64,000 nt of DNA, from positions 1 through 64,000 of the forward strand of contig NZ_QGDU01000013.1 in the NCBI RefSeq assembly GCF_003149045.1, in the 5' to 3' direction. The DNA comes from Fibrobacter sp. UWR4. GTDB taxonomy: Bacteria > Fibrobacterota > Fibrobacteria > Fibrobacterales > Fibrobacteraceae. A program made the position numbers and the translations under genes. Below the pieces are notes generated by a model, which saw nothing but the letters and a program-made list of their open reading frames with translations, had not been told where the DNA came from and did not search any database. Positions 1-8,845 of the stretch are shown piece after piece (the first letter of the stretch is position 1; every line of letters begins with the position of its first letter).

Positions 1-60
1 TCTCGGTTAAGTCTCATCGCTTGTCCTTTTCTTGGTCGAAAACGCAAGTTAGAAACCTAA
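1..60 (+). CDS. Possible C-terminal end of an upstream gene (partial)
   Basis: The first 60 bases read open in frame 1 and end with TAA at 58-60. A strong terminator follows four bases later, which suits the 3' end of a gene that began before the window. The 19 visible residues end in a basic tail (GRKRKLET) and belong to no family I can recognise. A non-coding transcript ending at the same terminator is an equally simple explanation. Confidence 0.3.
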   Translation, partial: SRLSLIACPFLGRKRKLET

Positions 61-63
61 CCA

Positions 64-96
64 TCCCTAGAATTCACTTTCTAGGGATTTTTTTTT
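64..96 (+). terminator. Rho-independent terminator
   Basis: TCCCTAGA (64-71) pairs with TCTAGGGA (80-87) around an 8-base loop and is followed by a run of nine T. It would end whatever transcript enters from the left edge, just before the GH26 gene. Confidence 0.85.
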
Positions 97-158
97 GTTT
101 TCAGCCTAGATCGGATTTACTTGACGATGAGAATCCGCGTTTGAAAAAAGGTATGTTT

Positions 159-2057
159 ATGGGAATCAAATTAACTTTAGCAGCCCTGATGGGCATTGCC
201 GCTGTAGCCTCCGCCGCAGATGCAGTCAAGTACGAAGCAGAAGAACAGACAGGAGTCACCGCAGGCGATATCCTGACCGGAGATGAATATTCCGGTGGAA
301 AGTACGTGAAGGTAGGGGCTGCAATGACCTTTACCGTCAAGGTGGATGAAACAGCCATGTACGATATCGAAACCCAGGTTTTGATCAAGCAGTACGACTG
401 GACAACCTCCAAAATCCTGGTGAACGATGCGGAAGTGGGCTCCATGCTCACCACGCCCCGCAACTGCGATTCCGCTTACGTCATTACCGCTTCCGCCAAG
501 ATGAAAGCGGGCGAAAACACCATTACAGTGGGCAACGGTGCCATCGGTGTGGACTACATTTCCGTAGGCCGCCATCCGGATCCGGAATTCAAGATTAGCG
601 CCCTTCCCGTAACGCCTAATGCTACAGAAAGTGCCATGAAGGTAAAGACTTTCCTTCGGGATAATTTCATGAAGAAGACCATCAGTGGCATGATGATCAG
701 TGACCAGAATTTCAATTATGATTATGGCAACATGAAGTTGCTTTCCGCCGCAGAATGTACCCCTCAGGATTCCTGCAAGTTCCTGAATGGCGAAGACACC
801 TGGAAGGGTCAGACCGATATTGCGGAATTCTACAAGCGTTCCGGACACTACCCTGCCATCGGCGGATTTGATATGCTGTTCGCAGCAGGCGGACATCACG
901 AAGAAGGCTGGTTCCGAGGTTATACTGAGAATAATCTGGTCATGACTGAAGACTTGTGGAACATGGGCGGCATTCCCACTTATACCTGGCACTGGAAGGT
1001 TGGCAAGGACACCGTTTTCTACACCCAGATGCAGGGTTTCAAGAATGCAGGCTGTACCGAAGACGTTGCTGGAACCGCAGAAAACAACACCTGTTTCAAC
1101 TACACCAAGGCGTTCAAGGGCGAATCCTGCGCAGAAATCGATGAAACATCCCAAGAATACAAGGACATCGTCGCCGACGTAGATATTGTTTCCGGCTATT
1201 TCAAGCAGCTAGAAGAAAAGGGCATCGCCGTGGTATGGCGTCCCCTGCACGAAGCAAGCGGTGGCTGGTTCTGGTGGGGCGTAGGCTCTCCCGAATGTTA
1301 CGTTCAGCTCTGGCGTCTTGTCTTCGACCGCATGGTGAATGTGAACAAGAATAAGAACCTGATCTGGGTCTGGAATATCAATACGGATCCCAAGTTCGGT
1401 TATGACTATTCCGCCCTCAATGGCGCCTGGTATCCGGGCGCAGAATATGTGGACATCGTTGCCGTGGATATTTACGACCCGCTAAACAACCACAATTCCG
1501 CAGCCAACTACTGGAATAAAATTATCGAGGAAGTAGGAACCGACAAGATGATCGCCCTTAGCGAAAACGGCGCCATTCCCGACATCGACAGCATTGCGGA
1601 AGACAAATCCTATTGGAGCTACTGGATGACTTGGAGCCAGACCTGGAGCGGGAACTTCCTGGAAAAGACTTCTACTGACATGTGGAAACGCAACCTGGAT
1701 GATGAACGCATTATTGCCTTGGACGACATGCCTGGCTGGGACAAGGTTGTTGCAGACAAGTCTACGGAAGGCGCCATCATCGCCCCAAGCAAGGTCATTG
1801 CAAACCGTAGGCAGCTGATTGCAGGTTCCATGAACATTGACGTTATTGGAAACACCATCCAGATGAACATTCCTACTGCAGGCAGGGGCGCCGTAGCACT
1901 CTACGACCTTCACGGAAAACTCGCCATGAACATCGTTCGCGGAAACATCAACGCAGGAACGCTATCCGTTAGCACAGCCACCCTGCCCCGCGGCAAGTAC
2001 ATTCTCCGAGCTATAGTGGGCAGCAACTCCTTAAACAAGGTTGTGAACGTTCAATAA
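159..2057 (+). CDS. GH26 endo-beta-mannanase with N-terminal CBM35-like module
   Basis: Secreted beta-mannanase expected to cut beta-1,4-mannan in plant cell walls. From ATG 159 the protein has 632 residues: a signal peptide (about 1-21, ending AAVASA), a CBM35/CBM6-like beta-sandwich that opens VKYEAEEQTG (about 24-150), the GH26 barrel (about 160-545) and a C-terminal tail. The predicted acid/base is E365 in WRPLHEASGGWFWW and the predicted nucleophile is E469 in ALSENGA, the usual GH26 pair. ATG 153 is also in frame, but AAGG at 148-151 is spaced better for 159. The last 65 residues (VALYDLHGKL...LPRGKYILRA) resemble the sorting tails of surface proteins in the Fibrobacter/Bacteroidetes group. 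The enzyme lies tail to tail with the CE6 esterase. Confidence 0.93.
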   Translation: MGIKLTLAALMGIAAVASAADAVKYEAEEQTGVTAGDILTGDEYSGGKYVKVGAAMTFTVKVDETAMYDIETQVLIKQYDWTTSKILVNDAEVGSMLTTPRNCDSAYVITASAKMKAGENTITVGNGAIGVDYISVGRHPDPEFKISALPVTPNATESAMKVKTFLRDNFMKKTISGMMISDQNFNYDYGNMKLLSAAECTPQDSCKFLNGEDTWKGQTDIAEFYKRSGHYPAIGGFDMLFAAGGHHEEGWFRGYTENNLVMTEDLWNMGGIPTYTWHWKVGKDTVFYTQMQGFKNAGCTEDVAGTAENNTCFNYTKAFKGESCAEIDETSQEYKDIVADVDIVSGYFKQLEEKGIAVVWRPLHEASGGWFWWGVGSPECYVQLWRLVFDRMVNVNKNKNLIWVWNINTDPKFGYDYSALNGAWYPGAEYVDIVAVDIYDPLNNHNSAANYWNKIIEEVGTDKMIALSENGAIPDIDSIAEDKSYWSYWMTWSQTWSGNFLEKTSTDMWKRNLDDERIIALDDMPGWDKVVADKSTEGAIIAPSKVIANRRQLIAGSMNIDVIGNTIQMNIPTAGRGAVALYDLHGKLAMNIVRGNINAGTLSVSTATLPRGKYILRAIVGSNSLNKVVNVQ

Positions 2058-2096
2058 AGCCGCGCTGTTCGCAGTAGCAAATTAACTATAAAAAAG

Positions 2097-2130
2097 AAAA
2101 CTGCCGTTTGACGTAAGTCGCGGCAGTTTT
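2097..2130. terminator. Bidirectional terminator between GH26 and CE6 genes
   Basis: AAAACTGCCG (2097-2106) pairs with CGGCAGTTTT (2121-2130). A-rich and T-rich flanks on the two sides let it end both convergent genes. Confidence 0.9.
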
Positions 2131-2150
2131 TTCAGTTTTTTTGCGGTTCC

Positions 2151-3695
2151 TTACTTTTCCACGTTGCGGATCATCATTGTTTTTCCGCTACCTTTTAGCA
2201 TGAACACGCCTTTGCCCAGATTGCGAACCTTGGCACCTTCGCTTTCACCCAAATAATTTCCGTTAATGTCAAAGACCTTATAAGTTGCAGACTTGTCAAG
2301 TTCCAGTCGCATACCTTTGTTGCCGATAGTTGCGGTAGTATCTGCACGACTTGCAAAATCCAGCCAGTCGATATTCACGTAGGAGCCGTCAATAACAAGC
2401 TTCAGTACGTGTTCGCCAGCAGCGATTTCCGAAGTTTTAAAGGTAATTTCCTTGTAATCACCCCAGCCACCAATGCTATCCACCTTGACGGTATCTGTAA
2501 TGGGTTTATCGTCTAACTCCAGGTGAAACGCACTACCCTTTGCGGCACTGGCCACACGAGCTGTTACAGAGTAATCTACAGCGTCAGCAACTTTCACGGT
2601 ATATTTAAGCCATTCGCCCTTTTCAGTGTAGCCAATCACATAAGAACCAGGCTCTGCTGAAAGTTCTTCAATGTCTACGCCATCATTGCGGTAGGCCTTG
2701 GATTTATTTTCAGAATCGTTATCCAAGTAGGATTTTCCGATGGAACCAACACCGGGCTCATCATAATTTTCCACCTGGAGCTTGCCCGGGATTTCCGCAA
2801 CAACACCCTTGAAAGGAGTATGAGGAGACGGCGGAACAGAAACACGGTTCATATGTTCCAGCATCACCTTAGCGTAACGCTTACCAAATTCAATGTAACC
2901 GGCGCGGTTAAAATGATAACTATCGCCAGCACTTCCAAGACCGGATGAAGAAACCGGCCAAGCATTGTCCATCACCTTGGTAATGCGCTGCACCTGGCTT
3001 GTACTAAAACTCCTGCAGCAACCATCTTCACGCATTTCTCCTGCAAGCAGCGGAACCGTATCGGAGCTAAGCCCAAGATCCTTCAGCATGTCGTCGCGAA
3101 TTTTCTTGAGGTCTTCGGCCCAATGATTATTGTTCCAGTCCGATTCGCCCTGGTGAACAATGATACCCTTGATGACGCCATCCTTTTGGGCAATCTTTGC
3201 AAGGTCTATAATTCGTTTGTACAAATTGCTATCGTAAGCTTTCGCCCAGTTGATAATCCAGTTTTCCTTTTGACGGGCAGGGTCTTCGAGATAAGCTTGC
3301 CAATTGTCCTTATCGAATAACTTAAGCGCGGTACCACCCACAGCAACAGAAATGATACCCACTGTCACGTCAGGCAGAGAATCCACCAAAGTACGACCAA
3401 AGTAATCTGCCACAGAAATACTAGGCGGATTATCGCAATTTGCCAACTGAGACGTGGCATCGGTCCAAACACCCAAGGTGCGTCCCTTGGCCGGGCAATT
3501 CATTGAAGGTAAAAGTTTGAAACGGGGATAAGGCTTCGTTTCAGGTTCTGCAGCGCCCGCGGCTCCTGCCATATTGGATTGGCCAAAGGCAATGTAGATG
3601 TGGAAATTCGGATCTGGCGCAGCATTTACATTAGAAGCTGCTCCAAACAAGAACGCGCCGGCCACTGCCAAGTGCTTAAATAATTGTTTTTTCAT
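2151..3695 (-). CDS. CE6 acetyl xylan esterase with CBM6
   Basis: Secreted carbohydrate esterase that would remove acetyl groups from xylan. From ATG 3695 it has 514 residues with a signal peptide (1-25). The SGNH-type catalytic domain follows: Ser40 in FGQSNMAG, HQGESDW at 181-187, and D257/H260 in DSYHFNRAG. A CBM6 spans about 305-445 (LQVENYD near its start, WLDFA near its end). The C-terminal tail (YKVFDINGNYLGES...GVFMLKG) is built like the GH26 tail. Upstream codons to 3743 add no signal peptide, so 3695 is preferred. The architecture matches the Axe6-type esterases of Fibrobacter succinogenes. Confidence 0.93.
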   Translation of the reverse strand: MKKQLFKHLAVAGAFLFGAASNVNAAPDPNFHIYIAFGQSNMAGAAGAAEPETKPYPRFKLLPSMNCPAKGRTLGVWTDATSQLANCDNPPSISVADYFGRTLVDSLPDVTVGIISVAVGGTALKLFDKDNWQAYLEDPARQKENWIINWAKAYDSNLYKRIIDLAKIAQKDGVIKGIIVHQGESDWNNNHWAEDLKKIRDDMLKDLGLSSDTVPLLAGEMREDGCCRSFSTSQVQRITKVMDNAWPVSSSGLGSAGDSYHFNRAGYIEFGKRYAKVMLEHMNRVSVPPSPHTPFKGVVAEIPGKLQVENYDEPGVGSIGKSYLDNDSENKSKAYRNDGVDIEELSAEPGSYVIGYTEKGEWLKYTVKVADAVDYSVTARVASAAKGSAFHLELDDKPITDTVKVDSIGGWGDYKEITFKTSEIAAGEHVLKLVIDGSYVNIDWLDFASRADTTATIGNKGMRLELDKSATYKVFDINGNYLGESEGAKVRNLGKGVFMLKGSGKTMMIRNVEK

Positions 3696-3928
3696 ATCAA
3701 TCCCATAGCACCATATTGTGCAAAAAGCTCTCAAAAACACCACTTCATGAGAGCTGAACTCAAGTCAACATGAATATAGGCGTGTTTTTGTGATTTTAAA
3801 CACATGCGACATAAATCCCCATGGAACATTTATCCACGAGGGTTGCTGCAAAGCCACGTAGTACAAGACTTTATGAAAAGATTTCTAAACCAAATTTCTA
3901 TCTTTTGCGAAAAATATTTGGTGTTATT
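3696..3928. other. Divergent intergenic region, CE6 / GH57
   Basis: 233 bp with the 5' regions of both genes. The plus strand carries a -10-like TATCTTTTG at 3899-3907, upstream of GH57. No other gene or clear hairpin is seen. Confidence 0.5.
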
Positions 3929-6343
3929 ATGTCTGAAAAGCATCCTTTGTACTTTACCATTCACGGCCATTTCTATCAGCCGCCCCGCGAAAACCCCTGG
4001 ACCGGAGTCATTGAAAACCAGCCCAGCGCACGTCCCAATCATGACTGGAACGATCGTATTGCAAGTCAATGCTATAGCCCTAACTCCGCAAGCCGTATTC
4101 TTTCCCCAAACGGCCGCATCGTAGACATCGTCAACAACTACGATTTCATGAGTTTTAACATGGGTCCCACTCTTATGGGCTGGATCCGTACCCATACTCC
4201 GGATACCTACAAACGCATCCAGGAAGCAGACAAGCGTAGCATTGAACGCTTGGGTCATGGCAACGCCATTGCCCAGGTCTACAACCACATTATCATGCCT
4301 CTTGCTTCTGCAGAAGACAAGAAGACTCAGATCCACTGGGGCATTGAAGACTTCAAGAGCCATTTCGGCCGTATGCCGGAAGCCATGTGGTTGGCAGAAA
4401 CAGCCATCAACTTCGAAACCGTCGTTGAACTCATCAAGGCTGGCATCAAATTTACCATTCTCTCCCCCACCCAGGCAGATTCCTTCCGCAAGCTGGGCGA
4501 TGAAGAGTGGACCGGTTGCAGCAACACCGACATTGACACCACTCGTCCTTACCGCATTTATCCTCGCGATAAGGAAGGCAACCTGGTATGCGATGGTTAC
4601 CTGGATGTATTCTTCTACAATCCCTGGCTTTCCTCCGCAGTGGGTTTTGAACATTTGCTCCGCGACGCAGGCACCTTTGGTCGCCGCATCAAGGATGCAT
4701 GGGATGAAAATCGAGAAGAAGCTCAGCTCGTAAGCATCGGTACCGATGGCGAATCCTATGGTCACCATGAACCCTTTGGCGACATGTGCGCCGCATGGCT
4801 GTACAACCATTACGCACCGGAAAACAACATGGTACCGGTGAACTACGGTTGGTTCCTGGAAAAGTTCCCGCCTAAACATGAAGTTCTCCTGAAGAATTTC
4901 CACAGCGAAGGTTGCGCCTGGAGCTGCGCTCACGGTGTAGGCCGCTGGTATCGCGACTGCGGTTGCTCCACTGGCGGCGGCCCCGATTGGAACCAGAAGT
5001 GGCGCGGTCCTCTCCGCGACGCCTTTAACCACCTGAAGAAACTGGCAGACGACGTTTTCGTCCGCGAGTTCGCAAAGATTTCCAACGTCAATCCCTGGGA
5101 CGCCCGCAATAACTATGTCCAGACGCTGGTCGTTCCCGAAGACAAGGAACGTATCAAGACATTCCTGAAGACAACCGTCAAGCAGCCGGATAACGAGGAC
5201 ATGTGCGCCAAGGCCATCCGTCTTCTGGAAATCCAGAAGTTCTGCCTGTTCAGTTTCACCAGCTGCGGTTGGTTCTTCAATGATATTGAAGGTCTGGAAC
5301 CTGTTCAGAACATGCGCTACACCCTCCGTGCCATGGAACTTCTGGAACCGTTCCTCCCCCGCGACCACCACATCCGTAACCAGGTGTTGAGCATTCTTGC
5401 CCGCGCCACCAGTAACGAACACAAGTGGAACGGTGCGGAAGTCTTTACCCGCTACGCCGAAGAACAAGTTCCCGTTGTGGTCAAGCAGATGGCAGAACGC
5501 GCAGCCATCTTCCACCTGAACCTGGAAAACGACTACGAAAATGCGGACGACCGTATGGTCGCAACCAAGATTGCAAGCAATGACAACCAGACTCTGGTCC
5601 GTGCAGAATACAAGGACAAGCTCATTGGCGAATCCCGCGTCGCTTCCGTCCTGGTCATTACAGATTCCCTCGGTAGAATCAACATCGTTGTTGCCGATGG
5701 CGAGAACGACAAGAACGAACTGAAGTTCGTAGAGAATCCGAACATGAGCACCGAGGAACTCCAGAGCGAATACCCCACCGCCTATGTGGTCCGTATGCGC
5801 GACCTGATGAGCGACTCCCTGCGTCGAATCAACCAGATTACCACTCACAAGGACCTGACCTCCATTACCAAGTCCTTCTCCAGCTTCGCCCTTTCTCACG
5901 GACTTTCCATCGACAGTTTGGCCGACCCCGACCACACCCTGCCGGATACTCTCCGTAAGATCCTGTCCCTGGAAATCAACTCCAAGATTCACCACATGGC
6001 TCTCCAGTACCTGAAGAAGGATGACAAGAGCTTGTTTGATGAAATCCGTGATTTGATTGATGAAGCCAAGCGCCTGGAAACCACCTTCAGCTTTGGTGGT
6101 ACTGGCCGCATCTTCTTTGCAAAGCTTTCCGAACTCATTGACGCTGTATCCGGAAAGTACAACAAGGCAACCGTGGATCACATCACGGGGCTCATTACTG
6201 TTGCAGATTGGCTCCAGCTGGGTATTGACAAGACTAGCCTCGAGAATAAGGTGTTCCCCTTCTACAAGGAATACATCAAGAATCCCGAAGGCAAGCTTGT
6301 GGGCCTGAAGCCTATGTTCAGCTGGCTGAACTTCGAGGTATAA
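3929..6343 (+). CDS. GH57 glycoside hydrolase with DUF3536-like C-terminus
   Basis: Large cytoplasmic GH57 enzyme of 804 residues, probably acting on alpha-glucan such as glycogen; the exact activity cannot be read from sequence. The N-terminal HGHFYQPPREN (12-22) is GH57 region I. E157 in MWLAETA and D273 in GTDGESYGHHE sit where the family has its catalytic pair. The C-terminal half (about 450-800) looks like the DUF3536 extension found on long GH57 proteins. No signal peptide is present. ATG 3929 is used because it begins just before the conserved domain; the in-frame ATG 3821 would add 36 residues unlike the family. It heads a tight plus-strand run with hpt, a membrane protein, cysE and nth. 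Confidence 0.9.
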   Translation: MSEKHPLYFTIHGHFYQPPRENPWTGVIENQPSARPNHDWNDRIASQCYSPNSASRILSPNGRIVDIVNNYDFMSFNMGPTLMGWIRTHTPDTYKRIQEADKRSIERLGHGNAIAQVYNHIIMPLASAEDKKTQIHWGIEDFKSHFGRMPEAMWLAETAINFETVVELIKAGIKFTILSPTQADSFRKLGDEEWTGCSNTDIDTTRPYRIYPRDKEGNLVCDGYLDVFFYNPWLSSAVGFEHLLRDAGTFGRRIKDAWDENREEAQLVSIGTDGESYGHHEPFGDMCAAWLYNHYAPENNMVPVNYGWFLEKFPPKHEVLLKNFHSEGCAWSCAHGVGRWYRDCGCSTGGGPDWNQKWRGPLRDAFNHLKKLADDVFVREFAKISNVNPWDARNNYVQTLVVPEDKERIKTFLKTTVKQPDNEDMCAKAIRLLEIQKFCLFSFTSCGWFFNDIEGLEPVQNMRYTLRAMELLEPFLPRDHHIRNQVLSILARATSNEHKWNGAEVFTRYAEEQVPVVVKQMAERAAIFHLNLENDYENADDRMVATKIASNDNQTLVRAEYKDKLIGESRVASVLVITDSLGRINIVVADGENDKNELKFVENPNMSTEELQSEYPTAYVVRMRDLMSDSLRRINQITTHKDLTSITKSFSSFALSHGLSIDSLADPDHTLPDTLRKILSLEINSKIHHMALQYLKKDDKSLFDEIRDLIDEAKRLETTFSFGGTGRIFFAKLSELIDAVSGKYNKATVDHITGLITVADWLQLGIDKTSLENKVFPFYKEYIKNPEGKLVGLKPMFSWLNFEV

Positions 6344-6355
6344 AAAGTGTACGTG

Positions 6356-6871
6356 ATGTCCGAAAAGCCCATGATATCTGCAGAGCAGATCCAGACCCGA
6401 GTCAAGGAACTGGCTGCAGAGATCAGCGCGACCTTCGAGTTTGACGTAATCCTGTCCGCCCTTACCGGCGCGTTCATGTTTACGACAGACCTGTGTCGAG
6501 CCATGGCTAACACCAAGCACCACATCGCATTCATCAAGGCATCCAGCTATGGATCTGGAATGGAATCCAGCGGAAAGCTCCAGGTCTCAGGCCTTGAGAA
6601 ACTGGACCTTCAAGGTAAGCGCGTATTGGTCATAGACGACATCCTGGATACGGGCAACACCATGTGTACCCTAGTTTCCATGCTAAAGGAAATTGGAGTC
6701 GCAGACCTTCGCACCTGCGTTCTCATGAACAAGGAAGAACGCCGCACCGTAGACTACCACGCAGATTTTGTCGGTTTCGAAATCGCAAACGAATTCGTGG
6801 TAGGGTATGGATTGGACTTCAACGAAGACTATAGAACTCTTCCCGAAGTCTGGACATTGAAGGAAGTCTAA
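6356..6871 (+). CDS. hpt: Hypoxanthine phosphoribosyltransferase
   Basis: Purine salvage enzyme that joins hypoxanthine or guanine to PRPP, giving IMP or GMP. It has 171 residues, normal for the family. The PRPP-binding motif VLVIDDILDTGNT is intact, and the flexible-loop region IKASSYGSGMES and the end GYGLDFNEDYR are typical of HPRT. ATG 6356 was chosen over GTG 6347; neither has a strong ribosome binding site. The gene starts 12 bp after the GH57 stop, which suggests co-transcription. Confidence 0.93.
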   Translation: MSEKPMISAEQIQTRVKELAAEISATFEFDVILSALTGAFMFTTDLCRAMANTKHHIAFIKASSYGSGMESSGKLQVSGLEKLDLQGKRVLVIDDILDTGNTMCTLVSMLKEIGVADLRTCVLMNKEERRTVDYHADFVGFEIANEFVVGYGLDFNEDYRTLPEVWTLKEV

Positions 6872-6896
6872 CCCCTCATTTGCTAGGTTGAAAGAT

Positions 6897-7397
6897 ATGG
6901 CAAATAATGATTTAGATGAAGTCAAATTCCACGCGACCCAAACCTTCGAGGCTGTCGGTCGTAGCTTCAACAAGATTGGACGCGGCAAGCGTTTTCTTAT
7001 CGTACTTGCCGGCGGTCTGTTTTTCTTCATTGGCGGTTACGTCACTTGCAAGCTACTGAATGACATCCCTGCGCTTGGCACCATCGAAAAGATCGCCGCC
7101 CAGCCGGACCTTCCCAACAAGTGCAAGTATCGCTATGATCGAGCCATGGAATACGCCATTATGCACGAATGCGTTTTCGCGGGCCAGAAAGCCCCCCGTA
7201 ACCAGACGGAACTGGTCCAGCGCATTAACTACTGCACCTGCGCTCTGGAAGGCGTCCAGAAAAAGAAGCCCTACCAGAAAATGTTCGAGAACAACCTGGT
7301 TGACTTCTCCTTCAAAATTCGTGAAGAAAATCTCTGCCAGGAAAACAAGGTCATTCCCACTCTTGAAGAAGAAGAACCTGTCAAGGAAAAGAAATGA
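6897..7397 (+). CDS. Small single-pass membrane protein, unknown function
   Basis: 166 residues with no recognised family. One membrane segment (about 31-52, FLIVLAGGLFFFIGGYV) follows a polar N-terminus, and a charged, Lys/Glu-rich tail ends the protein. The part after the membrane holds five cysteines (NKCKYR, HECVF, NYCTCA, ENLCQE) that could form disulfides if it lies outside the cytoplasm. Start ATG 6897 has AGG about 10 bases upstream. The gene ends in a 4-base overlap with cysE, so the two are probably translationally coupled, but nothing ties it to cysteine synthesis. Confidence 0.75.
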   Translation: MANNDLDEVKFHATQTFEAVGRSFNKIGRGKRFLIVLAGGLFFFIGGYVTCKLLNDIPALGTIEKIAAQPDLPNKCKYRYDRAMEYAIMHECVFAGQKAPRNQTELVQRINYCTCALEGVQKKKPYQKMFENNLVDFSFKIREENLCQENKVIPTLEEEEPVKEKK

Positions 7398-8179
7398 ATA
7401 TCGTCGACATAGAAAAATCCATTCGTGAAGAAGCCCTGGAACTGGTGCAGAGGGAACCCCTTTCTGTACTGATGCTCAACGAACAGATCCTATGTCGCAA
7501 GAGCTTTGGAGAAATGCTGGGAGTGACCCTCTCCTGTCAGCTTGCCGGTGAAGTCATTGATAGAGCGGAGCTGGAAAAAATGTTCCGTATTTTGTACGAG
7601 AAGTACCCGGAACTTTTGACCAGTGCAGCCAAGGACTTGCACGCCACCGTCCTGCGAGATCCAGCATGTACCAGTTACCTGGAACCGCTCCTGTTCTTCA
7701 AGGGCTTCCAGGGATTACAGGCTTACCGCGTCGCCCACGTACTCTGGGAAGAAAGTCGTTCCTTCCCCGCCAAAATGCTCCAGAGTATTATCAGTCGCAA
7801 GTTCGGCATGGACATCCACCCGGCAGCAAAAATCGGCTATGGCCTTTTGATTGACCACGCCACCAATATTGTGATTGGTGAAACTGCTGTTATCGGGAAC
7901 AATGTCTCCCTGCTTCACGGCGTTACTTTAGGTGGTACCGGCAACGAGGTGGGTGATCGTCACCCGAAGCTTGGAGCAGGCGTCATGGTAGGCGCACATG
8001 CCCAGCTGTTAGGCAACATCCACATTGGCGACGGAGCCAAGATTGGTGCAGGCGCCGTTGTGGTGAGCGATGTTCCCGCACACACCACTTACGCAGGCGT
8101 GCCCGCAGTTCAGGTGGGTCGTCCCCATGATGAAATGCCCAGCTTCAACATGCAGCAGGACTTCACTCGCGACGCCTAA
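7394..8179 (+). CDS. cysE: Serine O-acetyltransferase
   Basis: First step of cysteine synthesis: acetyl-CoA plus L-serine gives O-acetylserine. It has 261 residues. An all-helical N-terminal domain is followed by a left-handed parallel beta-helix of hexapeptide repeats (about 145-245). The active-site signature is clear: DHATNIVIGETA, LLHGVTLGGTG and the AHAQLLGNIHIGDGAKIGAG turns. It overlaps the preceding gene by 4 bases and shares one base with nth. Confidence 0.94.
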   Translation: MNIVDIEKSIREEALELVQREPLSVLMLNEQILCRKSFGEMLGVTLSCQLAGEVIDRAELEKMFRILYEKYPELLTSAAKDLHATVLRDPACTSYLEPLLFFKGFQGLQAYRVAHVLWEESRSFPAKMLQSIISRKFGMDIHPAAKIGYGLLIDHATNIVIGETAVIGNNVSLLHGVTLGGTGNEVGDRHPKLGAGVMVGAHAQLLGNIHIGDGAKIGAGAVVVSDVPAHTTYAGVPAVQVGRPHDEMPSFNMQQDFTRDA

Positions 8180-8808
8180 TGACAAAGAAAGAACGTATCA
8201 CCTTCATCAACGAAAAACTGGACGAGTTGTTTCCTAACCCGCCTATTCCATTGAATTTCAGCGATCCGTTCACTTTGCTTGTGGCTGTTGCCCTAAGCGC
8301 CCAATGTACCGACGCACGAGTCAATGTAGTTACCGCAGAACTTTTTAAGGTAGCCGATACTCCCGCCAAGATGGTCGCCCTGGGTGTCGAAAAAATTGCA
8401 GATTACATCAAGACTTGCGGACTTTATCAAAACAAGAGCAAGAACATTTTCAGGCTTTCCCAGATTCTCGTGGAAAAATACGGTGGTGAAGTTCCCCGCA
8501 CGTTCGAGGAGCTGGAAGCGTTACCAGGCGTAGGGCACAAGACCGCAAGCGTCATGATGATCCACGCCTTCAACACGCCAGCCTTTCCCGTGGACACCCA
8601 CATCCATCGTCTCGCCGCCCGTTGGGGACTTTCCGACGGGAGCACCGTAGAACGTACCGAAGCCGATCTCAAGAAAATCTTCCCTCCCGAAGACTGGGAA
8701 AAGAAACACTTGCAAATTATTTTATTCGGAAGAACCTACTGCAAGGCCGCGGGTCATAAAGTCGATCAATGTCCCATTTGTAGCGTTGTAGGCTGCAAGA
8801 CGAAATAA
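8179..8808 (+). CDS. nth: Endonuclease III (DNA glycosylase/AP lyase)
   Basis: Base-excision repair enzyme removing oxidised pyrimidines and nicking abasic sites. It has 209 residues, standard length. The helix-hairpin-helix with catalytic lysine is LPGVGHKTAS, and the catalytic aspartate lies in VDTHIHRLAARWG. The C-terminal [4Fe-4S] ligands are present with C-x6-C-x2-C-x5-C spacing (CKAAGHKVDQCPICSVVGC). It is the last gene of the GH57-hpt-cysE run. Confidence 0.95.
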   Translation: MTKKERITFINEKLDELFPNPPIPLNFSDPFTLLVAVALSAQCTDARVNVVTAELFKVADTPAKMVALGVEKIADYIKTCGLYQNKSKNIFRLSQILVEKYGGEVPRTFEELEALPGVGHKTASVMMIHAFNTPAFPVDTHIHRLAARWGLSDGSTVERTEADLKKIFPPEDWEKKHLQIILFGRTYCKAAGHKVDQCPICSVVGCKTK

Positions 8809-8834
8809 GCGAGCGTTTCCGCCCGCTTTATTCA
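8801..8834. terminator. Weak terminator between nth and the epimerase gene
   Basis: An imperfect hairpin, AAGCGAGCG with CGCCCGCTT, is flanked by A/T-rich sequence between convergent genes. The mismatches make it a modest candidate. Confidence 0.45.
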
Positions 8835-8845
8835 TCATTACTAGA

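Noticed and set aside
3830-6523. Very long open frame (897 codons) on the minus strand opposite GH57
   Set aside because: It mirrors the GH57 codons, has no family match, and the plus strand carries clear GH57 motifs. Strong codon bias of the real gene opens the antisense frame. The same holds for 31941-33887 (argS), 35864-37741 (purU/pyrE) and 43085-44884 (fusA).
6356-8808. A dedicated cysteine or DNA-repair operon
   Set aside because: hpt, a membrane protein, cysE and nth have unrelated roles. Tight spacing shows co-transcription at most.
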